64,000 nucleotides of DNA from Bifidobacterium pluvialisilvae (GCF_019331695.1 NZ_JAHBBI010000012.1:1-64000); one strand, 5' to 3'. Counted from the stretch's first letter, positions 54,802 to 63,881 are shown. Numbers and translations are program-made. Notes: generated from the letters alone by a model not told the origin.

Positions 54802-56271
54802 ATGTCTGACTCCACCGTCACCACCACCGAGGCGAAAGGTGCCGAGCCGACGCTGGCCCAGCGCACCACCGCCGATCTCATCAAGGCCGCCGTCTCCGGC
54901 TGGCTGGGCACCGCACTCGAGTTCATGGACTTCCAGCTCTACTCGCTGGCAGCGGCCCTTGTGTTCAAGGACATCTTCTTCGGGCACGGTTCGCAGGCCA
55001 TCGCCATCATGTCGGCCATGGCCGTCTACGGCGTGGGCTACGTGGCCCGCCCGATCGGCGCATGGTACTTCGGTCGCCTCGGCGACCGCATCGGCCGCAC
55101 CAAGGTGCTGTTCATCACCATCGCCATCATGGGCTGCGCCACCACGCTGATCGGCGCACTACCTACGTATGACCAGGTGGGTCTGCTCGCCCCGGCCCTG
55201 CTCGTGCTGCTGCGTCTGGCCCAGGGCTTCGGCGCCGGCGCCGAGATCGCCGGCTCCTCGGTGCTCCTCGCCGAATACGCACCGAAGAAGCACCGCGGCA
55301 TCGTCTCCGCCTTCACCGCACTCGGCACCAACTCCGGCACCCTGTTCGCCGGCCTGATCTGGGCCATCCTGCTCGGCTGGCTCGGCAACGACGCGGTCGT
55401 CAACTGGGGCTGGCGCATCCCGTTCCTCGGCTCCGTCATCGTGATGGCCGTGGCCGTGTTCATCCGAATCCACCTCAAGGAGACCCCGGTCTACGAGACC
55501 TCCGTCGAGGAGACCATCGCCGGCTACGACAAGCCGCTCGACAAGGACGCCGAGAAGGCCCGCAAGGAGGCCGAGAAGAAGGCCGCCGCCGAGATCGCCA
55601 AGACCCCGCGCTCCCTCAAGGCGTTCCTGGTCGCCTGCGTGCTGCGCTTCGGCCAGTGCGGCAACTCCGGCATGGTGCAGACCTACCTCATCACCTTCCT
55701 CACCGCCAACCTGCTCGTCTCCAAGTCCGTCGCCTCGAACGTGGTCGTGTACTCGTCGCTCGTCGGCTTCCTGACCGTACCGTTCATCGGCTGGCTCGGC
55801 GACAGGTTCGGCCGCGAGCACATGTACAAGGTCGTCACCATCATCGGTCTGATCCTCATCGTGCCGTGCTTCCTGCTCATGGTCAACAACCTCGGCACCG
55901 ACACCACGCTCGAGCAGACCGCCACCGGCATGGTCCCGCACTTCTCCAACCCGACGCTGCTGTTCTTCATCGGCTACATCGTGATGCACAACGTCACCGT
56001 GCTCTCCTTCTTCTCGCTGGAGAACATCACCATGGCGGAATGCTTCGGCTCCGCCCACCGCTACGAGCAGCTCGCCCTCGCCAAGGAGATCCCGAACCTC
56101 ATCACCGGAGGCTTCGGCCCGCTGGTCGCCGCCGCCTTGGTCGCCGTGTTCAACTCCTGGATCGCCCTCGCCGTGCTCATGGCCTTCTACACCATCTGCA
56201 CCCTCATCGCCGCGGTGGTCATGCCCGAGGTCTCCGGACGCGACCTGACCGTCCGAGAGGACGCGATGTGA
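54802..56271 (+). CDS. MFS transporter of the metabolite:H+ symporter (MHS) type
   Basis: 489 residues, 12 helices, like shikimate/citrate/ProP-type carriers. Marks: GWLGTALEFMDFQLYSLAA in helix 1 (MHS pattern GNxxEWFDF), YFGRLGDRIGRTKVLF in loop 2-3, GFGAGAEIAGSSVLLAEYAP in helix 4-5, and a long charged central loop (EKARKEAEKKAAAEIAK). GAGAGACG precedes ATG 54802. Unrelated in family to the MFS protein at 48195. Substrate probably an organic or sugar acid, by context only. Confidence 0.8.
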   Translation: MSDSTVTTTEAKGAEPTLAQRTTADLIKAAVSGWLGTALEFMDFQLYSLAAALVFKDIFFGHGSQAIAIMSAMAVYGVGYVARPIGAWYFGRLGDRIGRTKVLFITIAIMGCATTLIGALPTYDQVGLLAPALLVLLRLAQGFGAGAEIAGSSVLLAEYAPKKHRGIVSAFTALGTNSGTLFAGLIWAILLGWLGNDAVVNWGWRIPFLGSVIVMAVAVFIRIHLKETPVYETSVEETIAGYDKPLDKDAEKARKEAEKKAAAEIAKTPRSLKAFLVACVLRFGQCGNSGMVQTYLITFLTANLLVSKSVASNVVVYSSLVGFLTVPFIGWLGDRFGREHMYKVVTIIGLILIVPCFLLMVNNLGTDTTLEQTATGMVPHFSNPTLLFFIGYIVMHNVTVLSFFSLENITMAECFGSAHRYEQLALAKEIPNLITGGFGPLVAAALVAVFNSWIALAVLMAFYTICTLIAAVVMPEVSGRDLTVREDAM

Positions 56272-56335
56272 TCTGCCACAGTGCGATTGCCACAGTGTGA
56301 TCTGCCACAGTGCGATTACCGCAATGTGATCGCAT
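56268..56335 (+). repeat. Short tandem repeat after the MHS transporter gene
   Basis: Four or five degenerate 14-15-bp units of the form GTGATCTGCCACA / GTGCGATTGCCACA directly after the stop codon. Confidence 0.75.
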
Positions 56336-56467
56336 CCGATGGCGGCCTCCGCAGGGCGGTCGCCATCCGACAACTGTTCATCAACCGGTTCCCGCGGCCG
56401 AAGCGGACGATCCGCCGGAGGCCTGACCGCCCGCGCTGCCAGCGGCCAACGGAACCTCGATGACGCC

Positions 56468-56512
56468 GATTGCGCCCGGCTTCGGGGAACGCCCCCGAGA
56501 CCGGGCGCAATC
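56468..56512 (+). terminator. Terminator-like hairpin after the MHS transporter gene
   Basis: GATTGCGCCCGG (56468-56479) pairs with CCGGGCGCAATC (56501-56512), with an inner GGGG/CCCC stem. Confidence 0.8.
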
Positions 56513-56531
56513 ATTATTCCCGGCACGTCGT

Positions 56532-56541
56532 GGGGGGGGGG
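56532..56541 (+). repeat. Homopolymeric tract of 10 G
   Basis: An uninterrupted G run in the 512-base gap before the second FCD regulator, 241 bases from its start. It is similar in length and distance to the 11-G tract before dehydrogenase 1. The rest of the gap has no gene; GCATAACATTATCGGGAAAA near 56711 is a possible promoter or operator part. Confidence 0.9.
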
Positions 56542-56782
56542 CATCCTCGCCTGCGGCACGTCGTCCGAAGGCATCGGCCCCGACCCATGGCCGAAATCGA
56601 AGACCGATGCCATAGGCAATCGTTTTCTCCCCATTTCCTCGTATTCGGCGTCATCGATGACGATGAACCCGCCGTTCAACCGCAGGAATAACGTTACACG
56701 TTCGGCGAACGCATAACATTATCGGGAAAAAGTTGGAACTATCGGTTTTTCGGCCTCTTTACCACAGGTATTATGCGTAACT

Positions 56783-57439
56783 ATGACACGGAGCAAGAAG
56801 GATATCGCCTACGATTATCTGCGTCAGCGGATCATAGCGTGCGAACTGAAACCCGGTGATTATCTCGACGAGCAGGAGGTCGCTCAGGCACTGGGCATCA
56901 GTCGTACCCCCGTCCGCGAGGCCGTCAACCGGCTCGCGGAGGAGAAGCTGCTGCAGCTTATGCCACGCAAGGGCGTGATCGTCAGCCAGTTGTCCGTCAA
57001 AGACGCCTTCGACATGCTTGAAGCCAGACTGATGATCGAACCGGAAATGCTGCGCAAGGCGTTTCCGAACCTCGACAGGACGTCGGTGGTCAAATACCGC
57101 GACTATGTGGTCGCCAAGATCGAATCCGACGACACCACCGAGGAGGTCAGTCAGGACTTCGATTTCGAACTCCATATGTATTTCGCGGAGCGGACCGGCA
57201 ACTCCTGCCTCGTCGACATCATGAAGATGCTGATGACGCAGAACCAGCGCGTACGGTCGGTCATGGCGTCGATCCGCGCCGAACGCGTGCGCGACGCGTG
57301 CAGGGAGCATCTGGTGATTCTCAACGCCATCCTTGACGGCGACGTGGACGCCGCGGTCGAGGCAATGCGTGCGCATCAGCGCAGCGCCCTCGAGGACTTC
57401 CAGCAGCATTACCGCAGCCGGCAGGCGTTCTTCATGTAG
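56783..57439 (+). CDS. GntR-family regulator with FCD domain, copy 2
   Basis: 218 residues. Winged helix YLDEQEVAQALGISRTPVRE and FCD domain with FDFELHMYFAE and CREHLVILN, colinear with copy 1 at 50734 (both begin MT-SK-D-AY). TATTAT GCGTAAC T ATG suggests a leaderless promoter. It is placed after dehydrogenase 2 and the MHS transporter and is the likely regulator of that module. Confidence 0.87.
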   Translation: MTRSKKDIAYDYLRQRIIACELKPGDYLDEQEVAQALGISRTPVREAVNRLAEEKLLQLMPRKGVIVSQLSVKDAFDMLEARLMIEPEMLRKAFPNLDRTSVVKYRDYVVAKIESDDTTEEVSQDFDFELHMYFAERTGNSCLVDIMKMLMTQNQRVRSVMASIRAERVRDACREHLVILNAILDGDVDAAVEAMRAHQRSALEDFQQHYRSRQAFFM

Positions 57440-57473
57440 ACGGCGCATCACATGGCGTCGGGTATATGGCATG

Positions 57474-57525
57474 GCGTCAGGTTGGCGTCAGGTTGGCGTC
57501 AGGTTGGCGTCAGGTTGGCGTCAGG
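57474..57525 (+). repeat. 11-bp tandem repeat
   Basis: GTTGGCGTCAG repeated about four and a half times, directly after the second regulator gene, inside a stretch with further GTATATGGCATGGCG copies. Confidence 0.85.
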
Positions 57526-57596
57526 TGTATGGCATGGCGCCAGGTATATGGCATTGCGTCAGGATAGTGCCGGGTATATGGCATGGCGTTATTGGC

Positions 57597-57933
57597 TTTG
57601 TGGGTCTGCCGCGTTGGTTTTGTGGGTCCATACGATCGTCGGAGTTGGTTTTGTGGGTCCGTCCGGTCGCGGAAAAACGAAAGTGGGTCTATCCGTTCAT
57701 GAGGACGGTGTTTTCGGCGTCCTCGTGTATGCGGTAGACCCACAAACCCGTTTATGAACGGTTTGGCCCACGGTTATTGAACAGGGCGGACCCACAAATC
57801 CGCCTCGTGGTCGTCTGGACCCACGAACGTGAACGTAGGGACCCACTAATGTGAACGTCGGGACCCACAAATCCGGGTTGCGATTCCGGGTTGTGATTGT
57901 CCAGACCCACGAATGTGATTGTCCGGACCCACT
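57597..57933. repeat. Convergent repeat array around a hairpin, family A, locus 3
   Basis: Left arm: TTTGTGGGTC at about 57597, 57620, 57649 and AGTGGGTCTATC at 57682. Central hairpin arms 57682-57706 and 57719-57743, the latter containing GTCCTCGTGTATGCG, the exact reverse complement of the shared 15-bp core. Right arm: GACCCAC at about 57737, 57790, 57819, 57840, 57862, 57903 and 57926. A stretch of about 65 bases from the loop rightward (57701-57770) is almost identical to locus 2. Confidence 0.85.
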
Positions 57934-58136
57934 GGCGATGGGCCGACAGGTGTTCTTCATGGAGACGACACCATGGCTCATGGCCTGTGCGTAGGTGGGC
58001 GTCGTGGTCTGTGGCCCGCACCCTGTGGCTGTAGACGGGCGTCGGGTGTCGCGGCCGTGTGCGGTTCCCCTCACACTAGACTGAGAGGGCGGACGTCCGT
58101 TCGTCCGGTGATCTTTCCGAATCTAAGGAGCTGCAC

Positions 58137-59003
58137 ATGGTGATGCATCGCAATCTCGGCCCGTTCGACACGACGGCCATCGGCCACGGCGAGATGCCGC
58201 TGACCATCGAGAACAACCGCGGACACGACGTCGGCATCGAGACGCTGCACGCCTCGCTCGACGCCGGCTGCCGCCACATCGACACCGCATGGGCGTACTA
58301 CACGCCGGGCGAGGAGGAACAGACCGGCGAGAAGCTCACCCGCGAGGCCCTTGAGACCTGGAACGGCCCGCGCGACGAGGTGACGGTGGCCACGAAGATC
58401 GGTCTGCGTCGCGAATGGGGACCGAACGGTGAGCCGCTGTGGCCGCGCGACGGCAAGCCCGAACATCTGCTCGCCTACGGCAAGCAGTCGGCGCAGGCGC
58501 TTGGCGTCGACGCCATCGACCTGCTGTACCTGCACCGTCACGACCCCGAGGTGCCGTACAACGAATCCATCGAAGCGTTGAAGCAGCTCGTGGACGAAGG
58601 CGTGGCCAAGTACGCCGGCGTCTCCAACGCAAGCATCGAGCAGATCGACATCGCACGTTCGATCCTCGGCGACAAGCTCATCGCCGTGCAGAACCAGTAC
58701 TCGCCGATCTATCTCGACACGCAGGACACGCTCGACTACTGCGCCAAGCTGGGCCTTGCGTTCGTCTGCTGGAGCCCGCTCGGCGGCTACCGTCATCCGT
58801 ACGACGAATCGAAGTTCGACCCGTTCCGCGAGGTCGCGGCCGCGCATGGCGTGAGCTATCAGCAGGTCGTGCTCGCCTGGGAGCTCGCCAAGGGCGACCA
58901 CATGTTCGTGATCCCCGGCGCGCACCGCCCGGAGACCATCCTCGACTCGCTCAAGGCCGGCGACCTCGAACTCACTGAAGAGGAGCTTGCCAAGCTCGGC
59001 TGA
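58137..59003 (+). CDS. Aldo/keto reductase
   Basis: 288 residues. NADPH-dependent TIM-barrel reductase. The catalytic tetrad is visible: Asp in CRHIDTAWAYY, the Tyr after it, Lys in VATKIGL and His in LLYLHRHDPEVPYNES; YAGVSNASIEQ and NQYSPIYLD follow. AAGGAGCTGCAC precedes ATG 58137. In a fucose-type pathway it could reduce lactaldehyde to 1,2-propanediol, but this is only contextual. It is separated from the island by a family A repeat, so membership is not certain. Confidence 0.87.
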   Translation: MVMHRNLGPFDTTAIGHGEMPLTIENNRGHDVGIETLHASLDAGCRHIDTAWAYYTPGEEEQTGEKLTREALETWNGPRDEVTVATKIGLRREWGPNGEPLWPRDGKPEHLLAYGKQSAQALGVDAIDLLYLHRHDPEVPYNESIEALKQLVDEGVAKYAGVSNASIEQIDIARSILGDKLIAVQNQYSPIYLDTQDTLDYCAKLGLAFVCWSPLGGYRHPYDESKFDPFREVAAAHGVSYQQVVLAWELAKGDHMFVIPGAHRPETILDSLKAGDLELTEEELAKLG

Positions 59004-59035
59004 GCCGGGTTGCCTGAATCGGCCGACAGCCAGAT

Positions 59036-59068
59036 CGAACCGGCGAACCATTGCGGCTCGCCGGTTCG
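59036..59068. terminator. Terminator between convergent genes
   Basis: CGAACCGGCGA-N11-TCGCCGGTTCG with T-rich sequence after it, serving the aldo/keto reductase and perhaps the MocR gene. Confidence 0.8.
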
Positions 59069-59076
59069 TTGTCGTT

Positions 59077-60660
59077 TCAGCCCAACTCGCGCACCACTCC
59101 GGCCAATCGTTCGGCGGCGTCGGCGAACTCGGCCGGCGTGGTGTATGCGTAGCTGAGACGCAGCGAATTATCGCCCTCGAAATCATAGATATCACCGGGG
59201 TTGAGCAATACGCCCGCCTCGACGGCCTTGGCGAACAGCCGGCCCATCGGCATCGGTTCGTCGAACGTCAGCCAGATGTAGAATCCGCCGCCGGGCCGGT
59301 TCCAATGCGCCACGTCGCCGAACAGCCGGTCGAGCGTCATCAGCGCGGCGTCACGGCGCCGGCGCAGCTCCGACCGCAGTTCGCCGAGGAACCGGCCGTA
59401 CATGCCCGTGGCGAGGAACCGTGCGAACACCCATTGCGAGAGCCGGCTCGCACCATAGTCCATCTGCATCTTCACGTCGGCCAGCCGGTGCACAATCGGT
59501 TCGGGCGCCACGATCCATCCGATGCGCAGGCCGGGCGCCAGCGCCTTGGACGCGCTACCGAGATAGATGACCATGCCGGTCTCGTCCATTGATTTGAGCG
59601 GAGTCGGCGGCGCGGAAGGAACGGGGAAGCCGGACGCGGGAACGTCGTCGTCGAAGACGAGGTCCTGGTACGCGCCGTCCTCGATGATCGGCAGACGGTT
59701 GGCCACACAGCATTCCAGCAGCTCACGGCGTCGTGCCGCGCTCATGATGATGCCCGCGGGATTATGGTTCGTCGGAATCGTATACAGCACCGAACCACGG
59801 CCGTTGCGGCTGTTGCGACGCGACGTCGCAGAGGAGAGAAGCGGCGTCGTCTTCGGTCCGCCATCCAAGGCCGCGGCCGCGGATGCCGCACCGCCGGAGA
59901 GGATATTCGACAGCGCCGTGACATCGATGCCGTCCGCATCCATGGGTACGCCGGCGAGATGCATGCCCGCCGACTGGAACACCTGCAGGGATTTGATATA
60001 GCTCGGCGCCTCGGCGAACACGGTCGATCCCGAGCTCAGCAGACTCACCGAGATGATCTGCAATGCCTGCAGGGCGCCCGACGTCACGAGGATTTGCTCC
60101 GGGCCGGTCTCGATGCCGGATTCGCGCATGTGTTCGGCGATGGCCTCGCGCAGTTCGGGAATGCCCTCCGGCTCGGGATATCCCATCGATGTGATTTCGT
60201 CGGCCGCCTCCGTCAGTACGGCACGCCACATGTCGCGGGGGAAGAGTCGCGGATCGAGCTCGCCGGTGCCGAGACGCGCCATGGACGGGTCGAACTCCAG
60301 ACGGTTTATGGCCTGGATGGTGGTGTTGTTCGCCTTGAAGAACCCCGACGACACGTAGTCCGCCCAGTCGGGCGCGCCCGGCAGCATCAGCGACCATGTG
60401 TTGCTGACGATGCGCGTGCCCGCACCGTGCAGTCCCTCGACAATACCGTAGTCGGCCAGTTCGTTGACGGCCGCGATGACCGTAGACCGGTTCACGCCGA
60501 ACCCCTCGGCCATCGCGCGCTGCGATGGCAGCCGCGACCCGATGGGCCAGGCGCCGCCCGAGACCTGCGCGCACATGTACTGCACGATCTGCTCGGTGAT
60601 TGGTGTGTCCGACGTGCGGTCCGGCTTCCAATCGATGGCAAGTGGTGCCGGTCGTGACAT
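59077..60660 (-). CDS. MocR-family transcription regulator (GntR winged helix plus aminotransferase-like domain)
   Basis: 527 residues. N-terminal GntR-type HTH (SRLPSQRAMAEGFGVNRSTV near 42-61) fused to a fold-type I aminotransferase domain that binds PLP through K372 (YLGSASKALAPGLRIGW). Such regulators sense PLP adducts of amino acids and activate divergent genes. Here the divergent gene is a LysE-type exporter, and GGTTGG-rich inverted repeats lie in the gap, the typical arrangement for autoregulation plus exporter control. The frame is intact. Confidence 0.9.
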   Translation of the reverse strand: MSRPAPLAIDWKPDRTSDTPITEQIVQYMCAQVSGGAWPIGSRLPSQRAMAEGFGVNRSTVIAAVNELADYGIVEGLHGAGTRIVSNTWSLMLPGAPDWADYVSSGFFKANNTTIQAINRLEFDPSMARLGTGELDPRLFPRDMWRAVLTEAADEITSMGYPEPEGIPELREAIAEHMRESGIETGPEQILVTSGALQALQIISVSLLSSGSTVFAEAPSYIKSLQVFQSAGMHLAGVPMDADGIDVTALSNILSGGAASAAAALDGGPKTTPLLSSATSRRNSRNGRGSVLYTIPTNHNPAGIIMSAARRRELLECCVANRLPIIEDGAYQDLVFDDDVPASGFPVPSAPPTPLKSMDETGMVIYLGSASKALAPGLRIGWIVAPEPIVHRLADVKMQMDYGASRLSQWVFARFLATGMYGRFLGELRSELRRRRDAALMTLDRLFGDVAHWNRPGGGFYIWLTFDEPMPMGRLFAKAVEAGVLLNPGDIYDFEGDNSLRLSYAYTTPAEFADAAERLAGVVRELG

Positions 60661-60701
60661 GGTGCGGGTCCTTTCGTTGGGTGGTGCGGGGTGTGGGTGG
60701 A

Positions 60702-60920
60702 AGATCCTTCGACTCGCTGCGCTCGCTCAGGATGACAGTGGGGTGTGGGCTTGCTTGGGATGACAGTGGGGTGTGGGTTTGCTTGGGATGACGGTGGGGT
60801 GTGGGCTTGCTTGGGATGACGGTGGGGCGTGGGCTCGCTCAGGGTGAAAGTGAGTGGCGTGTGGCGCCGGGGATCTCCTGTCATGCTGAGCGGAGGCCGT
60901 TGGCCGGAGTCGAAGCATCT
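60702..60920. repeat. REP-like elements enclosing a 28-bp tandem array
   Basis: An inverted GTCGAAGGATCT-type element (60702-60738), then GGATGACRGTGGGG recurring exactly every 28 bp (60732, 60760, 60788, 60816), then another element with TCATGCTGAGCGGAGG (60880-60920). The array begins in the tail of the first REP, as the 30-bp array at 31621 adjoins the head of one. Confidence 0.85.
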
Positions 60921-61110
60921 TTCACGGGCTTGGATTGTCGTTCTTGATGCGCATCACCTTCCTTAACACATCGTGCTCTTTGGTTGAGTACCCTCATTAT
61001 ATTTTGGCTGGTTGCTGATTGGTATTGTACTCCTACAATAATCGTTTGGTTATCGAGGATTGCAGTAATTGCAATGGAAACAGTCGGTTAACGTATGTAT
61101 ATTTGGCTGT

Positions 61111-61141
61111 CTTTGGTTGGTTGGTGTCAAACCAACCAAAG
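61111..61141. promoter_or_regulatory. Operator-like inverted repeat between MocR and exporter genes
   Basis: CTTTGGTTGGTT-N7-AACCAACCAAAG, perfect 12-bp arms, followed by another TTGGTTGACCGACC. Probable binding site of the adjacent MocR protein, 50 bases before the exporter start. Confidence 0.75.
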
Positions 61142-61191
61142 ATGACTTGGTTGACCGACCGAGATGAAGCGAGAAGGAACGGAACGCAATC

Positions 61192-61854
61192 ATGGGATTC
61201 TATCTGCAGGGACTCACGGTCGGATTGGCGTACATCGCGCCGATCGGCATGCAGAATCTGTTCGTCATCAATTCGGCGCTGACCAAGACGCGGCGTCGCG
61301 CGCTGATGACCGCGCTCATCGTCATCGTGTTCGAGGTGGCGCTCTCGCTGTCGTGCTTCTTCGGCGTCGGCTCGCTCATGCAGCGGTACGAGTGGCTACA
61401 ACTTGGCGTGCTGGCCGTCGGCGGCCTCGTGGTGATCCGCATCGGGGCCGGTCTGCTGCGCGCGAAGCCGGAGGACGCCTCCGGCTCGGCCGCCACCGCG
61501 GAACGGGACTCCGGTAGGAAGACGTCGGTGAAGTCCGCGGCGGGGTCCGACGACCTCGGCCGCACCATCTCCACGGCGTGCGTGGTCACGTGGTGCAACC
61601 CGCAGGCCCTCATCGACGGCACGCTCATGCTCGGCGCGTTCAGCGCCACGCTCACCGCCTCGCAGTCCACGCCGTTCATCACCGGCGTCGAGACCGCGTC
61701 GGTCGGCTGGTTCATCGGCATCACGCTGCTGGTCTCCGCGTTCCGCGACCGGTTCAGCCCCAAGGTCGTGAACGTGCTCAACAAGGTGTGCGGCGTGGTC
61801 ATCATCGTCTACGGGCTCAAGCTGCTTGCCGAATTCGCCATGGCGGTGCTGTAG
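61192..61854 (+). CDS. LysE-family amino acid exporter
   Basis: 220 residues, six hydrophobic helices. N-terminal GLAYIAPIGMQNLFVINSAL is the LysE/ArgO signature; CVVTWCNPQALIDGTLMLGAF is the conserved second-half motif. The cytoplasmic loop (about 90-118) is longer and more charged than usual. AGAAGGAACGG lies upstream of ATG 61192. Divergent from the MocR regulator, which probably responds to the exported amino acid. Basic amino acids are the family's typical substrates. Confidence 0.85.
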   Translation: MGFYLQGLTVGLAYIAPIGMQNLFVINSALTKTRRRALMTALIVIVFEVALSLSCFFGVGSLMQRYEWLQLGVLAVGGLVVIRIGAGLLRAKPEDASGSAATAERDSGRKTSVKSAAGSDDLGRTISTACVVTWCNPQALIDGTLMLGAFSATLTASQSTPFITGVETASVGWFIGITLLVSAFRDRFSPKVVNVLNKVCGVVIIVYGLKLLAEFAMAVL

Positions 61855-61857
61855 ACG

Positions 61858-62020
61858 ACACCTATCTGCATCTTCTGGTGTCCCGACGCCGCGTTCGAGC
61901 TGTATGGCCTCCGGAATTCCAACGGTGCTACTCGGCATATCGCCCTGCGTCGCCCCGGAAGATGGAGATTGCCCTTCGCGCCGGGGAAAATCCGCCCAGA
62001 ACTTGGAGATAGCCCTCGGC
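61858..62020. repeat. Repeat locus, family D, locus 2
   Basis: CTATCTGCATCTTCTGGTGT (about 61863) faces CCCCGGAAGATGGAGATTGC (about 61954) and AGAACTTGGAGATAGCCC (about 61997). These are the same two half-motifs, in the same facing orientation, as at 32188-32396, with a weaker centre. Confidence 0.6.
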
Positions 62021-62036
62021 TAGACTGGCCTATGCT

Positions 62037-63689
62037 ATGACTTCATCAACTGAAACCCTGAACATCCCGCAGACGTCGGCCGGGCTCCGCCGACGTCGCC
62101 GACCCGAGGTGCTGGCCCCCGCCGGCAACCTGCGCGGACTCAAGACGGCCGTCGACTACGGCGCGGACGCCGTCTACTGCGGCGGCAAGGCCTTCGGCAT
62201 GAGAAGCGCTCCGCGCAACCTGAGCCTCGCCGACTTCGAGGAGGGCGCACGCTACGCCCACGCCGTCGGCTCGCGCGTGTACGTGACGCTCAACGTGCTG
62301 CCGCGCAACGCCGAAGTCGAGGCGATCCGCGACTACATCGGCCAGCTCAAGGACACCGGCATCGACGCGCTCATCGTCACCGACATCGGCGTGATGATGA
62401 TGGCCCACCAGATCGCGCCCGACCTCGAACTGCATGTGAGCACGCAGGCCGGCGTCACCAACTACGGCGCCGCGCAGGCGCTGTACGAGTTCGGCGCGCG
62501 CCGCGTCGTGCTCGCACGCGAAATGGACCTGCAGGCCGTGCGCGACATCCGCGCCCGCATCCCCGACGACATGGACATCGAATGCTTCGTGCACGGCGCC
62601 ATGTGCATGGCGTTCTCCGGCCGCTGCCTGTTCTCCAACTACCTCACCGGCCGCGACGGCAACCACGGCGAATGCGCGCAGCCCTGCCGCTGGAAGTATT
62701 CCATCGTGGAGGAGAAGCGGCCCGGCCAGTACTATCCCATCGAACAGACCGAGGAAGGCGCGTACCTGTTCAACTCGCAGGACATGAACATGCTTGAGCA
62801 CATCGACGACCTGCTCGACTCGGGCGCCAGCAGCCTCAAGATCGAAGGCCGGTCCAAGAGCGCCTACTACGTGGCCGCCATGACCAACGCGTACAAGACC
62901 GCCGTCGACGCCTACATGGTGCAGCGCGGATTCGAGGACGCCGATGGCAACGTGCTCAAGCCATACCAGGACCGGGTGATTCGTCCCGGCGACCCGGACT
63001 TCGCGCGGACTGCCGACGACGTCATCGAGCACAACGCCGACAAGGCGTTCGCCGGCATGCCGGGCGAACCGCCGACCGCGGACGACGGTGCCGACGGAAC
63101 CGCAGGCGTCAACGGAACCGCCGATGCCGTGGAGGACGCGGCCGCACGCTCCGCCGGCGGCGCGAAACTCGACGACATGAGCTACCGGGCCCGCTCCACC
63201 CGACGCAAGTCCAACACGCGCGAGGAGGTGCTGCCCGAAGGCTGGCACCATGCGAAATGCCGCCCGGCACCGCACGTCGAACTGCCCGACTGGCTGGTCG
63301 AGGAGCCGTACAAGGTCGCCCACCGCGACTACTCCACGGGATTCTATTACCCCGAACACAAGGTGACGCAGAACACCGACCGGTCCGCATACTTCCGCGA
63401 CTGGCTCGTCGTGGGCGAAGTACTCGACTGGAGCGCCGAACGCGGCGGCCGGGCGACCATCATGGCCCGCAACAAGATCGAACCCGGCCAGCTCGTCGAA
63501 TTCGTGCTGCCCGGCGAGGCGCCGCTCGCCTACACCGTGCCCGCCGACGGACTGGAGGACGCCGACGGCGTGCCCGTCGCCGAGATCAACCATCCGGCGC
63601 GCGTGTTCTCCCTGCCCTGCCCGCATAAGGTGCCCATCAACGCCGCCATGCGTTCACGCACCAAAAAGCCCACGCTCAAAGCCGCCTAG
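62037..63689 (+). CDS. U32 peptidase-family protein (tRNA/rRNA hydroxylation type)
   Basis: 550 residues. U32 proteins of this group (TrhP/RlhA) contribute to 5-hydroxylation of RNA pyrimidines, though many are annotated as peptidases. Visible: EVLAPAGNLRGLKTAVDYGA, AVYCGGKAFGMRS, LHVSTQAGVTNYGAAQ, and the Cys-rich signature ECFVHGAMCMAFSGRC with DGNHGECAQPCRWKY. A Gly/Ala/Asp-rich linker near residues 340-375 divides it from the C-terminal part. TATGCT directly before ATG suggests a leaderless start. Full length. Confidence 0.87.
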   Translation: MTSSTETLNIPQTSAGLRRRRRPEVLAPAGNLRGLKTAVDYGADAVYCGGKAFGMRSAPRNLSLADFEEGARYAHAVGSRVYVTLNVLPRNAEVEAIRDYIGQLKDTGIDALIVTDIGVMMMAHQIAPDLELHVSTQAGVTNYGAAQALYEFGARRVVLAREMDLQAVRDIRARIPDDMDIECFVHGAMCMAFSGRCLFSNYLTGRDGNHGECAQPCRWKYSIVEEKRPGQYYPIEQTEEGAYLFNSQDMNMLEHIDDLLDSGASSLKIEGRSKSAYYVAAMTNAYKTAVDAYMVQRGFEDADGNVLKPYQDRVIRPGDPDFARTADDVIEHNADKAFAGMPGEPPTADDGADGTAGVNGTADAVEDAAARSAGGAKLDDMSYRARSTRRKSNTREEVLPEGWHHAKCRPAPHVELPDWLVEEPYKVAHRDYSTGFYYPEHKVTQNTDRSAYFRDWLVVGEVLDWSAERGGRATIMARNKIEPGQLVEFVLPGEAPLAYTVPADGLEDADGVPVAEINHPARVFSLPCPHKVPINAAMRSRTKKPTLKAA

Positions 63690-63723
63690 ACGTCCCCGCC
63701 GGCGACAGCAGACGGCTGATTCT

Positions 63724-63842
63724 CCGCCCCCGCCGGCGGGGGCTGGATCGACGGCAGTCGAGATTGGGGGTGGTCGAGCATGCCTGATATGACCTGACCA
63801 CCCTCAGTCAGCCTCACGGCTGACAGCTCCCGCCGGCGGGAG
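63724..63842. repeat. Pair of REP-like elements in opposite orientation
   Basis: CCCCCGCCGGCGGGGG ... TTGGGGGTGG (63724-63773) faces CCACCCTCAGTCAGCC ... CTCCCGCCGGCGGGAG (63798-63842), together an inverted pair of the type found in frame inside fas and hsdS. It may act as terminator for the U32 gene. Confidence 0.85.
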
Positions 63843-63881
63843 CCGACACCCTACAGCGATCCCAACACACAAGAAGGCACC

